Positions 20,701-31,456 of a DNA stretch of 64,000 nucleotides are shown here, piece by piece. The number at the start of each line of letters is the position of its first letter. The first letter of the stretch is position 1. The position numbers and the translations under genes were made by a program. Source of the DNA: Juglans regia (taxonomy: Eukaryota > Streptophyta > Magnoliopsida > Fagales > Juglandaceae); assembly GCF_001411555.2 (NCBI RefSeq), contig NC_049911.1, forward strand, positions 7,200,209-7,264,208, read 5' to 3'. The notes beneath the pieces are model-generated. The model was given only the letters and a program-made list of their open reading frames with translations, was not told the DNA's origin and did no database searches.

Positions 20701-23650
20701 ATTGCTTCAGTAATTTTCCATTTATTAGGGACTATTTAAATTTTTTTATTAACCTAATAATTATAAATTTTTTCCTTCATTTTTCTCATCTTCTCTTATT
20801 CTCCGTCGTCGTCTTCGTCTTCATTTTCATCATCTTCTTCTTCTACTTCTTCCTTTACTTCTTCTCCTTCCACTTCTCCTCCTCTTCCTTCCTCATCCTC
20901 CTCCTACTCTGTCTCCAACTCCAACTACAACTCCGACTCCGACTTCGACTCTGACTGCTACACTTACTCCAACTCCCTTCTCCCTCCTCCTCCACACTCT
21001 TCATCTTCTTCTCATCCTTCCTCTACTCATCCTTCTCCTACTCCTACTCATACTCCAACTCTAACTCTTACTCCTACTCCTACTCTAACTCCGACTCCGA
21101 CTCCTACGCCTACTACTCTAACTCCCTTCTCACTCACTACGCATTCTCTTCTTCTTCTTCTCATCCTTCCACCACCACATCCTCCTTCCTCCTTCCTCCT
21201 TCCTCTTCCAACTCCCTTCTCTTCCTCGTACTCCGACTCCTACTCATACTCCTACTCCAACTCTAACTCTACTCTAACTCCCTTCTCAATCTTATACGCA
21301 TTCTCTTCATCTCATCCTTCCACCACCACCTCCTCCGACTCCTCCTCTGACTCCAACTCCTACTCCTACTCCGACTCCGACTCCGACTCCGACTCCTACT
21401 CCTACTCCTACTCCAGCTCCCTTCTCACTCTTCTACGCATTCTCTTCTTCTTCTTCTCATCCTTCCACCACCTCCTCCTCATTCCTCACTCATCTTCCTC
21501 CTACTCTAACTCCAACTCCTACTCTGACTCTAACTCCCTTCTCACTCTTCTACACATTCTCTTTATCTTCTTCTCATCCTTCCACCACCACCTCCTCCTC
21601 CTCCTCCAACTCCTCCTCCGACTCCTACTCGTGCACCAACTCTCTACTTTCATTTCTTCGCATTCTCCTTCTCCTCTTCATTTTGCTTTGGGTTTGGGTG
21701 GGTGTGGGTGTGGGTGGTGTTCATGTATGTATGGGTGGGTGGGTGGGTGAGTGTGCGTACTTGTTCGCATATGCACGTGGTTGTGTGTTTGTGTGTGGTA
21801 TTCGATTGAAAGTGTATGTAGGAGGAGCTCAGCGTAGACATCTACAAGTTCTAATGCAAAGGTATTGGGTCTTACCTTTTAGTAGTGCTTTCTCATTTTC
21901 TATTTCTATTTATCTTTATGTGTATTATTTATTTGGTTGAAACGTTATCTTGGAGGAACTCCAATTAGTTGTAATCAGACTCTAGATATGCTTTTTTCTA
22001 CAAGGCATTTGCTTCTTTTTCTCTATTCGAGACAATAATGACGAGGAACATATTTTTTGGCCTTTGTTCTATCATATAAGAACATGTATGAATTTTGCTA
22101 GAGTAGTCACGTCCAACATTCTGATGGCTTCAATAAGTTATAATTATTTATCAATGTTATTTTTGAAATTATGTTCTTTTTTAGTATAACGTAGTCTGCT
22201 TCAATAATTTTTCATTTACTTTGAATATTTATATTTATTTTATTAATCTAAAAATTCTAATTTTTCCTTCATTTTTCTCATCTTCTCCCATTCTCCACTG
22301 TCGTCATCGTCATCTTCTTCTTCTCCTCTACTTCTTCAGCTTCAGCTTCTCCTCATCCTCCTCCTCCGATAGCAACGCCTAAAGAACTCCTACTCTTACT
22401 CCTACACCTACTCTGACTCACTTCTCCCTCTTCTCGTCCTTCCCCTGCTTCTTCTCCTACTGCTTCTAGCTCCTCATCCTCCTTTGATTCTTACCCATAC
22501 TTCTCTACTCCTACTCCTACTCCTACTCCAACTCCAACTCTAACTCCCTTCTCAATCTTCTACGTATTCTCTTCATCTTCTTCTCATCCTTCCACCACCA
22601 TCTCCACCTCCTCATCCTCTAGCTCATTGGACTCCTACTCCTGCTCCAACTCCTTACTCTCATTTATTCGCATTCTCCTCCTCCTCTTTATTTTGCTTTG
22701 GTTTTGGGTGTGTGTGGGTGTAGGTGTGAGTGCATGTGCATATGTGTTGGTGAGTGGGTGAGTGTGTGTGTGTTTGTTCGCGTGTGCACGTGGTTGTGTG
22801 CTTGTGTAAGGTATTTGATTGAAATTATATGTTGGAGGAACTCAGCTTGAACATGTACAAGTTCATACCTTTTAGCAGTGCTTTCTCATTTTTTATGTCT
22901 ATTTATCTTTATGTGTTATTTATTCGATTGAAACTTTATCTTGGAGGTACTCCAATTAGCTGTAATCAGGCTCTAGATGTGCTTTTTTCTACAAGGCAAC
23001 TGCTTCTTCTTTTTTCTCCATTATAGACAATAATGACAAGGAACATATCTTTTGGCCTTTGTTCTATCATATAAGAAGACGTATGGATTTTGCTAGAGCA
23101 GTCGCGTCCAACATTTTGATGGCTTCAATAAGATATAATTATTTATCAAAGTTATTTTTGAAATTATGTTATTTTTTGGTATAACGTAGTCTCCTTCAAT
23201 AATTTTTCATTTACTAGGGAATATTTGTATTTATCTTATTAATCTAAAAATCCTAATTTTTCCTTCATTGTTCTCATCTTCTCCCATTCTCCATTGTCGT
23301 CATCATCATCTTATTCTTCTCCTCCTCCTTCTCCTACTCTTACTCCTATACCTACTCCCTTCTCCCTCTTATTCGCCTTCTCCTACTCTTCATCTTCCTC
23401 TCGTCCTTACTCTGCTTCTTCTCCTACTGCTTCTGGCTCCTTATCCTCCTTCGACTCTTACTCTTACTCCTACTTCTACTCTTGCTCATACTACTACTCC
23501 AACTCTCCCTACTCCAACTCGATACTCTCTCTTCTTCACTTTCTCCTCTTTTTCATCTCCTCTTTTTCGTCTAATTCATCCTCTCTCTCATTCTCTTATG
23601 CCTTTTTTACCTTCTTTTCTACTTGTATTATTCTCTTCTCCTTTCACTAA
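17725..23650. repeat. Complex tandem array, five units of 1.0-1.55 kb
   Basis: Each unit has (i) a pyrimidine-rich block of TCC/ACTCC/TCTTC words, (ii) GCTTTGG.TTTGGGTGTG followed by 100-150 bp of GT-rich sequence, (iii) GGAGGAACTCAGCTTGGACA, (iv) CTTGGAGGAACTCCAATTAG, (v) an AT-rich part with GACAATATCTATGGCAATGA and CCAACATTCTGATGGCTTCA. The GT-rich anchor begins near 17980, 19069, 20132, 21684 and 22697. Length differences lie mainly in the pyrimidine block (largest in 20.8-21.66 kb). Serine/proline/leucine-rich ORFs on the plus strand are products of low complexity. I recognise no gene. Confidence 0.88.
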
Positions 23651-23881
23651 AGTTTCCTTGTGAAACTAAGGTTAAATAAAGCTAGTTCTAGCTTGGTACA
23701 TGGAGATCTTCTTAGCTAGCCAGATTAATTATGACATGCTTATTTATCACTTATCAACCCGTAAAACAGTATAAGCTCATATCACCTCTCATTGAAGATG
23801 CCTACCCAACATTTGAAATCAAACCAGCTTTTACGTTCAAGAACATTCATGCTCTATTTCATAGGTATGAATTGCATGCGA

Positions 23882-24049
23882 GTAATGTTACATACAGTCG
23901 TGGAAAGCGCAAACGTCGTGCAGTCGCTTTGAAAAAGAATGGGATCCACTACTAAAAAATTAATTTCTTTTCATGTGGGTCCCATATTTATTCATTTTTT
24001 TCAAAACGACTGCACGGCACTTGCAAACTCACGACTGCAAGTATCATTT
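23882..24049. mobile_element. Foldback MITE, copy A
   Basis: Long imperfect inverted repeat. The left arm ACATACAGTCGTG..GTGCAGTCGCTTTGAAAAA pairs with the right arm TTTTTCAAAACGACTGCAC..CACGACTGCAAGTATCATT around a short AT-rich loop. Relatives lie at 51484 and 52143. Superfamily not determined. Confidence 0.75.
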
Positions 24050-24147
24050 CTCATTGCAAAATGTTCTCGAGTGTTCTACTTTTTAGATTATAAAGTTTCC
24101 ACCATCTTCAAGAAAGTAAAATCAAGCATAGATATTCGAAGTCAAAG

Positions 24148-24397
24148 CTAGGCAGGATATAAAAAAGGTTCGATTACATTAACAACTACATCAATATCCT
24201 CGTCTTCGACAAAAGGGTTGGTTTTGGGATTTGAGGTTAACAGCACAGGTTCCGATCCAATTCGTCTTGTAGGCTTAAAAGTTTGCTTAGCATCTGATTC
24301 ATTATCTGAATCAAAGGGGTTATAACTAGAAGAAGATGGAAAGATGCCAACGGGAATAAAACATGAACATATACATAGAATTTGAAATTTTTGGAGA

Positions 24398-24454
<57 letters not shown>

Positions 24455-24968
24455 CGGAGACATAAAAGGAGAATTAGAAATGTACTACATTGCATTGATG
24501 TGCAAAAGCAAAAGATGTACCATTCAAAACAATTAAAAAAAGCCATTCCCCAGTTTTTCTCTGCAATCACAGAAAGCAAGAACATATAGGTATTACAAAC
24601 GAAGCAAGATCGAGATCCAGGAACAGAATCAGAATCAGAAGAAAACAAACAAAGAGCGGAGGAGTACCAGGATCGATTGCCAAGAAGAAAATAAATCAGG
24701 GAAAAATCTTTGGTCCCCGAGTCCCACAAAGAAAAGCTTCCTAAACGAGCCATTCTATATGCACTTTGTAGAAAAATTGATAGAACGGACTCGAGGATAC
24801 ATACCTCAATGTGAGAGAAAAGAGAGTACTCAAATGGAACTCTCTCTCTCTCTCTCTCTCTGGGTGTTTGTGTTTTATTTGCGGGTGAAGAAGATGAAAC
24901 ACAGGTGAGAGGCGCCAGAGGAAATGCAGGGTACTCAAATAGCCTTTTGAAAAGTTTTTCTTGGACAA
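24148..24968 (-). pseudogene. SNAP25/SNAP33-like SNARE, N-terminal fragment with 5'-UTR intron
   Basis: The minus-strand frame at 24321-24151 reads NPFDSDNESDAKQ, then TRRIGSEPVL and TNPF. This resembles the N-terminus of plant SNAP33 proteins (NPFDSDDESD..TSEPS..TNPF), plasma-membrane t-SNAREs of secretion and cytokinesis. Both SNARE helices are absent; the reading ends at a stop at 24148-24150. No in-frame ATG in the usual place starts this peptide. Upstream (24560-24830) a donor GAGGTATG and acceptor TTGCAG look like a 5'-UTR intron, and CT/GA runs lie at 24401-24450 and 24841-24861. I read it as a truncated gene or pseudogene. The match is from memory of the family and is short. Confidence 0.45.
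24401..24450. repeat. (GA)n microsatellite
   Basis: Twenty-five GA units, pure. It lies in the leader of the SNARE-like fragment. A shorter CT run is at 24841-24861. Confidence 0.97.
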
Positions 24969-24969
24969 G

Positions 24970-25620
24970 ATTTTGGACCGTTGGAATTCCTCACCATGTT
25001 TTGAAATTTTGGATCCGTTGTCTTTTTTACTGCAGATTACCTTGCTCTGTAAATAGTACGGCTATTTACAAGTTAATTGTAAACAGTAAACACACCCATA
25101 TTAATTGTCACTCGAACAAAAATACATACAAATATAGAATTATCAAGAACACCCGGTTAACTAAAAGAATTATTAAAAGCTATCTATCTAAACAAGATTT
25201 AAAAATTCAGTTTGACTAATAATTCTTTTGAAAAAGTTAAATAAATTTTTTTAAACAAATTTTTTTAATTAATTTAACTTACAAAATCTGTGTAAATAAG
25301 AGAATTCTGAAAAATTACTTAACTAAATAATTAAAAAAACAAAAACTGTTCAACTAAAACCTAAAATACTTTGGTTAAATTTGAAAGTTCAATTACCTGA
25401 AAATTACTCCCCGTGGAGAGTTTTTAAGTTAAACTGATTTTTTTTATAATTTCTTCGTTAAATTATTTTTTAAGAACCCATTTTTTAGGTTATGTATTTT
25501 TTAAGTGAAAAGGTTTTTTGAAATATTGAAAAATATTAAACAAATAACTTTCTGTAAATAATGTTATGACATATCGAGCTTGTAACTAGCAAGATTCTAA
25601 ACTCAAGTTAATTAAAGTGA
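24970..25620. other. AT-rich spacer, nothing recognised
   Basis: Unique AT-rich sequence with no coding potential or repeat that I can support. Confidence 0.4.
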
Positions 25621-26545
25621 AAGTACTCTCTCCCTCTCCCTCTCCCTCTCCCTCTCTCTCCTTCGAGTTTGTCTAGCAGACTTAACAATCCTGGTCCTCC
25701 CACGAGTATACCACAGGGTGATCATGACCTAAGCAGCCACAATCCCCCCTCAAGTATGACTCAAGGCGAATTGTGACCCTGCCCAATCCACCTTTGAGTC
25801 TGCCTAAGGATGACCCATGGCCTATCTCGATCCTCCCTCGAGTTTGCTTCAAGACGATTGTGGCCTTAACAGCCCTAATCCCCCTCGAGTATGCCTCAGG
25901 GTCACTTATGGGCTTGACCATTTTTCCCTAGAGTTTTCCTCTAAAAGACCCATAGCTTTGACCGATCCTCTCTCAAGTTTGCCTCAGACAATCACGACGT
26001 CAACAACCCTAGTCCTCTCTTGAGTTTACAACAGCACAAATTTGTGACCCTGCCCTATACTCCCTCAAGTTTGCCTCAGGACAAATCATAGCCTCCACTG
26101 GTCCTCCCTCGAGTTCTCCCCAGGATGATTGCGGTTCAGCGGCCTTAATCCCCTCTCGTGTTTGCCTCAGAACAACATGCAGTCCTCCTCAATCCATCCT
26201 CAAGTTTGTTGCGTTACGACTTGCAGATCGGACTCCACTGATAGCCCCTTGAGATTGCCTCAGGAAGATTGCAGACTTAGCAGCTAAAGTACTCTCTCAA
26301 GTTTACCTTGTAGCAACTTGCGACTCTATCTTGTCATTCTTCGAGTTTGTTCCAAGACGACTCACAGCCTTGGGAGATCCTCCTTCGAGTTTGCCTCAAG
26401 TCGTTACATGGCCTAATCTGATCCTCTCTCAAGTCTACCTCTGGATGATTGCATCCTGAGCAACTCTAATCCCTCATTGAGTATGCCTTAGGGCAACTTG
26501 TGGCCGTGTCTAGTCCATCCTCGAATTTTCTTCAAATTCAACATG
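25621..26545. repeat. Degenerate satellite of about 50-bp units
   Basis: After a CT-rich run (25627-25660), variants of CCTCGAGTTTGCCTCAGGA, then GATTGCGGCCT and AACAGCCCTAATCC recur about every 45-55 bp. Neighbouring units alternate between two kinds of ending, suggesting a roughly 100-bp higher-order unit. Units are strongly diverged. No ORF of note. Confidence 0.8.
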
Positions 26546-26615
26546 GCTGGTCTATCAATTGGCTTTTAATATATTATGATAGCTTCTAATTCCACGAAGC
26601 TCTTGATCATCTTAG

Positions 26616-26790
26616 GCCTGGTTTGGATAGTGAGTTGAGACGAGATGAGTTGAAATTAAAGTTGAACAAAAATATTATAAAATTAAAATATTGTTATTTA
26701 GAATGTAGTTTTTTTTTTTTTTTGAGATTTGAAAAAGTTAAATTATTTATTGTATTTTGTTTGAAAGTTTGGAAAAGAAAATACTTCAAC
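26616..26790. mobile_element. MITE of the GATGAGATGAG family, copy 2
   Basis: Starts GGCCTGGTTTGGATAGTGAG and shares the GAGATTTGAAAAAGTTAAAT interior with copy 1. The right end is not clear. Confidence 0.6.
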
Positions 26791-27850
26791 CACAAATGGA
26801 TTACAGAAAAGTAAACTCACAAACTGATGTGGCTTAATGTGATACGTCAGATTGTAAAGTTACTTTTATTATAAAGTAAATCTAATAGATTTTATGAAAA
26901 CACATCAGTTTATGAATTTACTTTTGTATATGTAGTAGTTCTCGTTTGGAAAAGCTAAACTCTCGAATGAAAGGTGCACATCAACGTGCAAGCCTTTTGC
27001 TTTGGAAGTGAAGGCTGTCTTTTATCACAGCTCTCTCTATAATATCTCTCTACCTATTTGTCATATATTTTTTTTCTTTTATTTTTGCTTTCTCCTCATT
27101 TTGGTTCAAAACTGTCACGATTAATTGATATAACTGGTTTTCTTCTTCCCATTTTAAGCCTGCAATAATATTACCACGATGCTCTTTCTTTTTCTTTTTT
27201 CCTAAAAAAATGTTATGCTTTTGCCTTCGACCATAAGAACCAATACAATTCATGTGTGTGTGTAGGTGGCCGATCGACCTGTTCAATATATTTTTTTTTT
27301 TCTCTTTTTCATACCTTTTCCTTACCACAAGTGGCAATTTTCCATATGCCGAATACCAACATGCATGGTAATATCAGAAATAAACATAGATTTTTTTAAA
27401 AAAAATTAAATAAAAAAACTAATAATACAGTCGATTTCTCATATATGGGAGTTAAATGTTACAAGTTCGATCGGTAAGTTATAAGTCAGTGTATCCATAA
27501 ACAACTTGATATTTGAGTCATGGTTATAAAAATATATATACACTAAAAACATTAATATTTTTTTATGCTAACTTATACTAAGAATTGATCATCACATCAA
27601 CAGTGGATTAATTAAATGTAACGATGCAAATTATAAGTAGTATACTTGTTCAAATTTAATAGTCGGTCTATTTGGGAACGAATCCAAGTCTGTTTTCCAA
27701 CAGTAGACATTCCATTGCTCACTCTAGACCCATTGCATATACTTTCAAAACGAGCTTAAAAAATAAATAATTATTAAACAGATCAGGCCTTTTTTAAATA
27801 AATAAATAAGATTCGGAGCTCGAACTTTACAATATATCAAACATTTTCAG

Positions 27851-28069
27851 GGCAGGTTTGGAGGGTGAGATGAGAATTTTGTGTTTTGTTTTAAAGTTTA
27901 AAATATTATGTTTTAATATTATTGTTGTTTTGGGATTTGAAAAATGTGTATTGGGATTTGAAAAAGTTAAATTGTTTATTATATTTTGTATGGGGATTTG
28001 AAAAAAATGTAATAATGAGATGAGATGAAATGAGATGAAAATTTTATGTTTTGTCTTGTACCCCAAACC
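27851..28069. mobile_element. MITE of the GATGAGATGAG family, copy 3
   Basis: The left end AGGTTTGGAGGGTGAGATGAG pairs with the right end ACCCCAAACCT. The interior has the repeated GGGATTTGAAAAA shared with the other copies. Confidence 0.7.
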
Positions 28070-28916
28070 TAAATCTTTTAAAATGATAATATAATGGGTA
28101 TATTAAGTATTACAGTCATAAAAAATTCGATAAAAGTAAGTTCATCTGTTAATATAAATTCATATGATACGTTAGATTTACTTGACAAACTGAAACATTT
28201 CTTAGTTCTTAATTTAACAATTGGTTTGAGATTTTAATGGTATGTATTTTTCCACGCGCTAGCTAACATTAGTTTTTTAAATCTAAGACTAATGATCATA
28301 CTATTTATGATTTATTAATCACTATTTTTGTTATCATCGATCTTAATTTAATCTCAAATTATAAAAAAAAAAAAAATTATTATTATTTATTACTTATCTA
28401 CCATAGACACTAAGAAATGATTGTAGTTGAGTTAATTCAATGATCAATAAATATTAAAGATTGCTTGATCTGAGGTGTTTTATTATTATTTTTTACTTAT
28501 TTTTATTTCATGGTAATTTTTTATGATGCTAGGAGAACGACTTGACAGGTACATTTCATTTTCATGGATATTATAGAAAGGTACATTTCATTTTATAAAT
28601 GTAATACTCTCCATCACTCTTAGATCATCTTTTAATTAATTTTTTTAAAAAACTGATTGATGGAGTCATGGATAGTGCCACCTCATCATAGTGGAAGAAA
28701 ATCAACGGTACAATAATATGGCAGATAGAATTTTTCATCAAATAAAGAGTAAAAAAATTAAAACCTGATAATATTATTAAAGCTTTATAATGCTCTGAAA
28801 AGTTTGAAAAATAATGAAAACATATTCCACACTATCTTCCCAATCATTTTTTTATGTTGAAGCATCGATCTTTAAATTATTTTTTAGGATAATAAAATAA
28901 TCATATTTATAAAATA

Positions 28917-28953
<37 letters not shown>
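28917..28953. repeat. (AAT)n microsatellite
   Basis: About twelve uninterrupted AAT units. Confidence 0.95.
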
Positions 28954-29678
28954 TAGTATATAACACTAATCTAATTAATATACACGGCTAGAGTCTGTAA
29001 GTCTTGCACGACTTATGTTTAAAAAAGTGGAAATACTTGAGATTTATATAAAAAAAAAATTATTTTTTAGTGATAGATTTCATTTTATTTTTTAAAATTG
29101 AATAGATGAAATTTATATATTTTAAAATTGTATCTAATATTTCTATTTTTTATAGAAAAATTCTATTCATAAGCCTCATACACTATACACCATCATTTTT
29201 ATGATTTTTTTAATTTTATTCTCTTATCAAATGTGTGATATATGGATTATGGGTAGAATAATTCAATTATTTTAATAATAATAAAACCAAAAAAAATTTT
29301 AAAAAAATTTTAAAAAAATAAATTTGTTTTATGTGTGATGTATGGACTTATAAATAGCAATGTTCTTTTTTATAATAGTGCGTCAATTTAATTATTGAAC
29401 CTTCCATATAATAGATATATTATATTTATCATGATTCCTTGGGTACCTCAAAGGTCAAGCCCGCCATGGTTAAAATAATAAAACACCTCAGCCGTTTCGT
29501 CGATGTTGATCATGTCATGTCATGCACGATTAGTAGTGAGATATTTTCAGTATTTTGTAAATAATAGTGAGGTATTGAGAATACTTGAGATAATAATTTA
29601 AGTATTCTTAAATATTCTGTGAATAATAGTAAAAAAATAATAAAAAATAATAATAAAATATTGAATAGTAGTGAAAAG

Positions 29679-30249
29679 TATGGGAGTCAAATCGTATTAA
29701 CGGGTCGTGTTTATGTCGTATCAAGACATATACATTATATTTAATAGATCAACCCAAACACAATCCGTTAAGGATTTTGTGTCAAAATTTCAAACCCTAA
29801 CACGACCCATTATGATAATGGGTTGATACGACAAGACCTGTTTTGACCCGTCACTGGATACGAAATAGATTGACACGATCGACACGACCCGTTTCAACCC
29901 GTTTATATTAATGGGTTGAAGATACCCATTTTAACTCGTTTGACATGATTGATTTTATATAAATATTAATATAAACAATATCTCTAAAAAATAAAAATAA
30001 AAACTAACTACAACTCTAAAATTACAATCTAAATAATAAAAGTACCGACATTAAAATCTCAACAGTACCAAATATGATAAAGACACAGTTACATAAATAT
30101 GATAAACACACGTTATGACCTGTTAAGCAATTGTGTCTTCACAGATCAACTCGTTTCGACCAGAACTCATTAAAGCCAAACTCAAACCCGCTTTTATCGT
30201 GTCATGTTCATGTTAGGTTAACGGGTTGTGTCACACATTGCCACCCATA
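29679..30249. mobile_element. Non-autonomous hAT element 1 (571 bp)
   Basis: Starts TATGGGAGTCAA and ends TTGCCACCCATA (inverted repeats with mismatches). The flanks GTGAAAAG (29671-29678) and GTAAAACG (30250-30257) agree at 6 of 8 positions, the duplication size of hAT elements. The interior carries many CGGGTCGTG/CGACCCGTTT words in both orientations and no ORF. Confidence 0.65.
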
Positions 30250-30257
30250 GTAAAACG

Positions 30258-31335
30258 TAGATAAAAAATAATAATAAAATAATAAATAGTAATGAGATAT
30301 TCTCAGTAATAAATAAAATAATTAAATAATTAAACTAGAAACGGCCGGAAGATCTTTTGTTACTTTTGTTGTTTTGGTTGCTTTAGTTTTTAACCTTTTA
30401 GACTATTCATTTTCTTAATTAATTAATTAATACCAAGATTAATTAAGAATCATTTGTACTTTAAACCACCCAATACTTAAGCATGCAGCGTAATCCCAAT
30501 AAGAGTCAATAAATATGATATGGTTGATGATGTATTAATTCTTATTAATTAGCCTCAAGTAGAAGATGGGTTATACTTCGATCTTCATGGAAGTTAGGTA
30601 CTGGCCGGCCGGGGGTCTCATGCCATACCTAACTTCTACGTACGTACAGTACTTTTCTTTTCCTTTTTCTTTTCCTCCACTTGAATTAATTAGTACTTAG
30701 TGTAAAGCACACGATGGTCATCATGTGGATGAATTATATATATAATATCTATATAGGAAGTGAATTTTTTCAAGTTTTCTTTTGGTTTAATTTATATTTT
30801 ACTAGCTAGCTAGCTATTACATAGTGATGAGAGAAACGTAACGTACGTGTTTTAGTTAAAATTAATTTATTGATCGTTCAAATCTTTTAATTATACATTG
30901 ATCATGTAGAAGTACCATATCATGAAAGAACAATTAGTATAATGTGTGCTGAAATTTTGATACCAAACCATTGCTATATTCAGTGGCCTTTTAATTAGAT
31001 GAATTTTTGTTTTTCAAAATATATTTGATCATCATCTTGAATTTGTTCGAGTACTAAATATTAAATAAGATGTTCATGTACATAAAATTCAAGTCAATGA
31101 AAATTTTACTATCAGCTCGCGCGTGTTCAAATAAAAATTAAACGAATAAGACTACTTAATTAAGTACTTCTCACTATTCACTCGAATTCGACCCGTTTAT
31201 ACCCTAATCACTGACTGCTTGCAATAGGTTTTTGGTTAATATATAGGAGTAATGAAATTTATTAAGAATAAGTAGGAAGTAATTTTGCACCGTTGAAACT
31301 CAATGGCCTCATGTTAAGTAATGAATACAAAAAGA
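30258..31335. other. AT-rich spacer, nothing recognised
   Basis: Unique AT-rich DNA. No gene, repeat array or RNA gene seen. Confidence 0.4.
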
Positions 31336-31456
31336 TTGAAATAAATAAATCCTAAAGGATAGTTCAACTGATCCGGTCTTGAGGTTGCTCTCTAATGATC
31401 ACTAGTTCGAGTCTCCTTAGGGTCATTGGAGGTTTACCTGGTCATTAACTTCAAAA

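Larger units (their letters stand above)
26546..29670. other. AT-rich intergenic stretch with MITEs and microsatellites
   Basis: Contains MITE copies (26616-26790 and 27851-28069), homopolymer runs and an (AAT)n run at 28917-28953. I find no gene, tRNA or other RNA gene. The block 29530-29678 contains TTTGTAAATAATAGTGAGG motifs of another small MITE interrupted by the hAT element that follows. Confidence 0.5.

Noticed and set aside
23268..23663. Leu/Ser/Pro-rich ORFs of 118 and 131 codons
   Set aside because: They read through TCC/TCTTC low-complexity repeats in two frames at once.
31356..31415. Possible tRNA gene (A and B box present)
   Set aside because: No cloverleaf with an acceptor stem; it continues into a SINE body with an A tail and target duplication.
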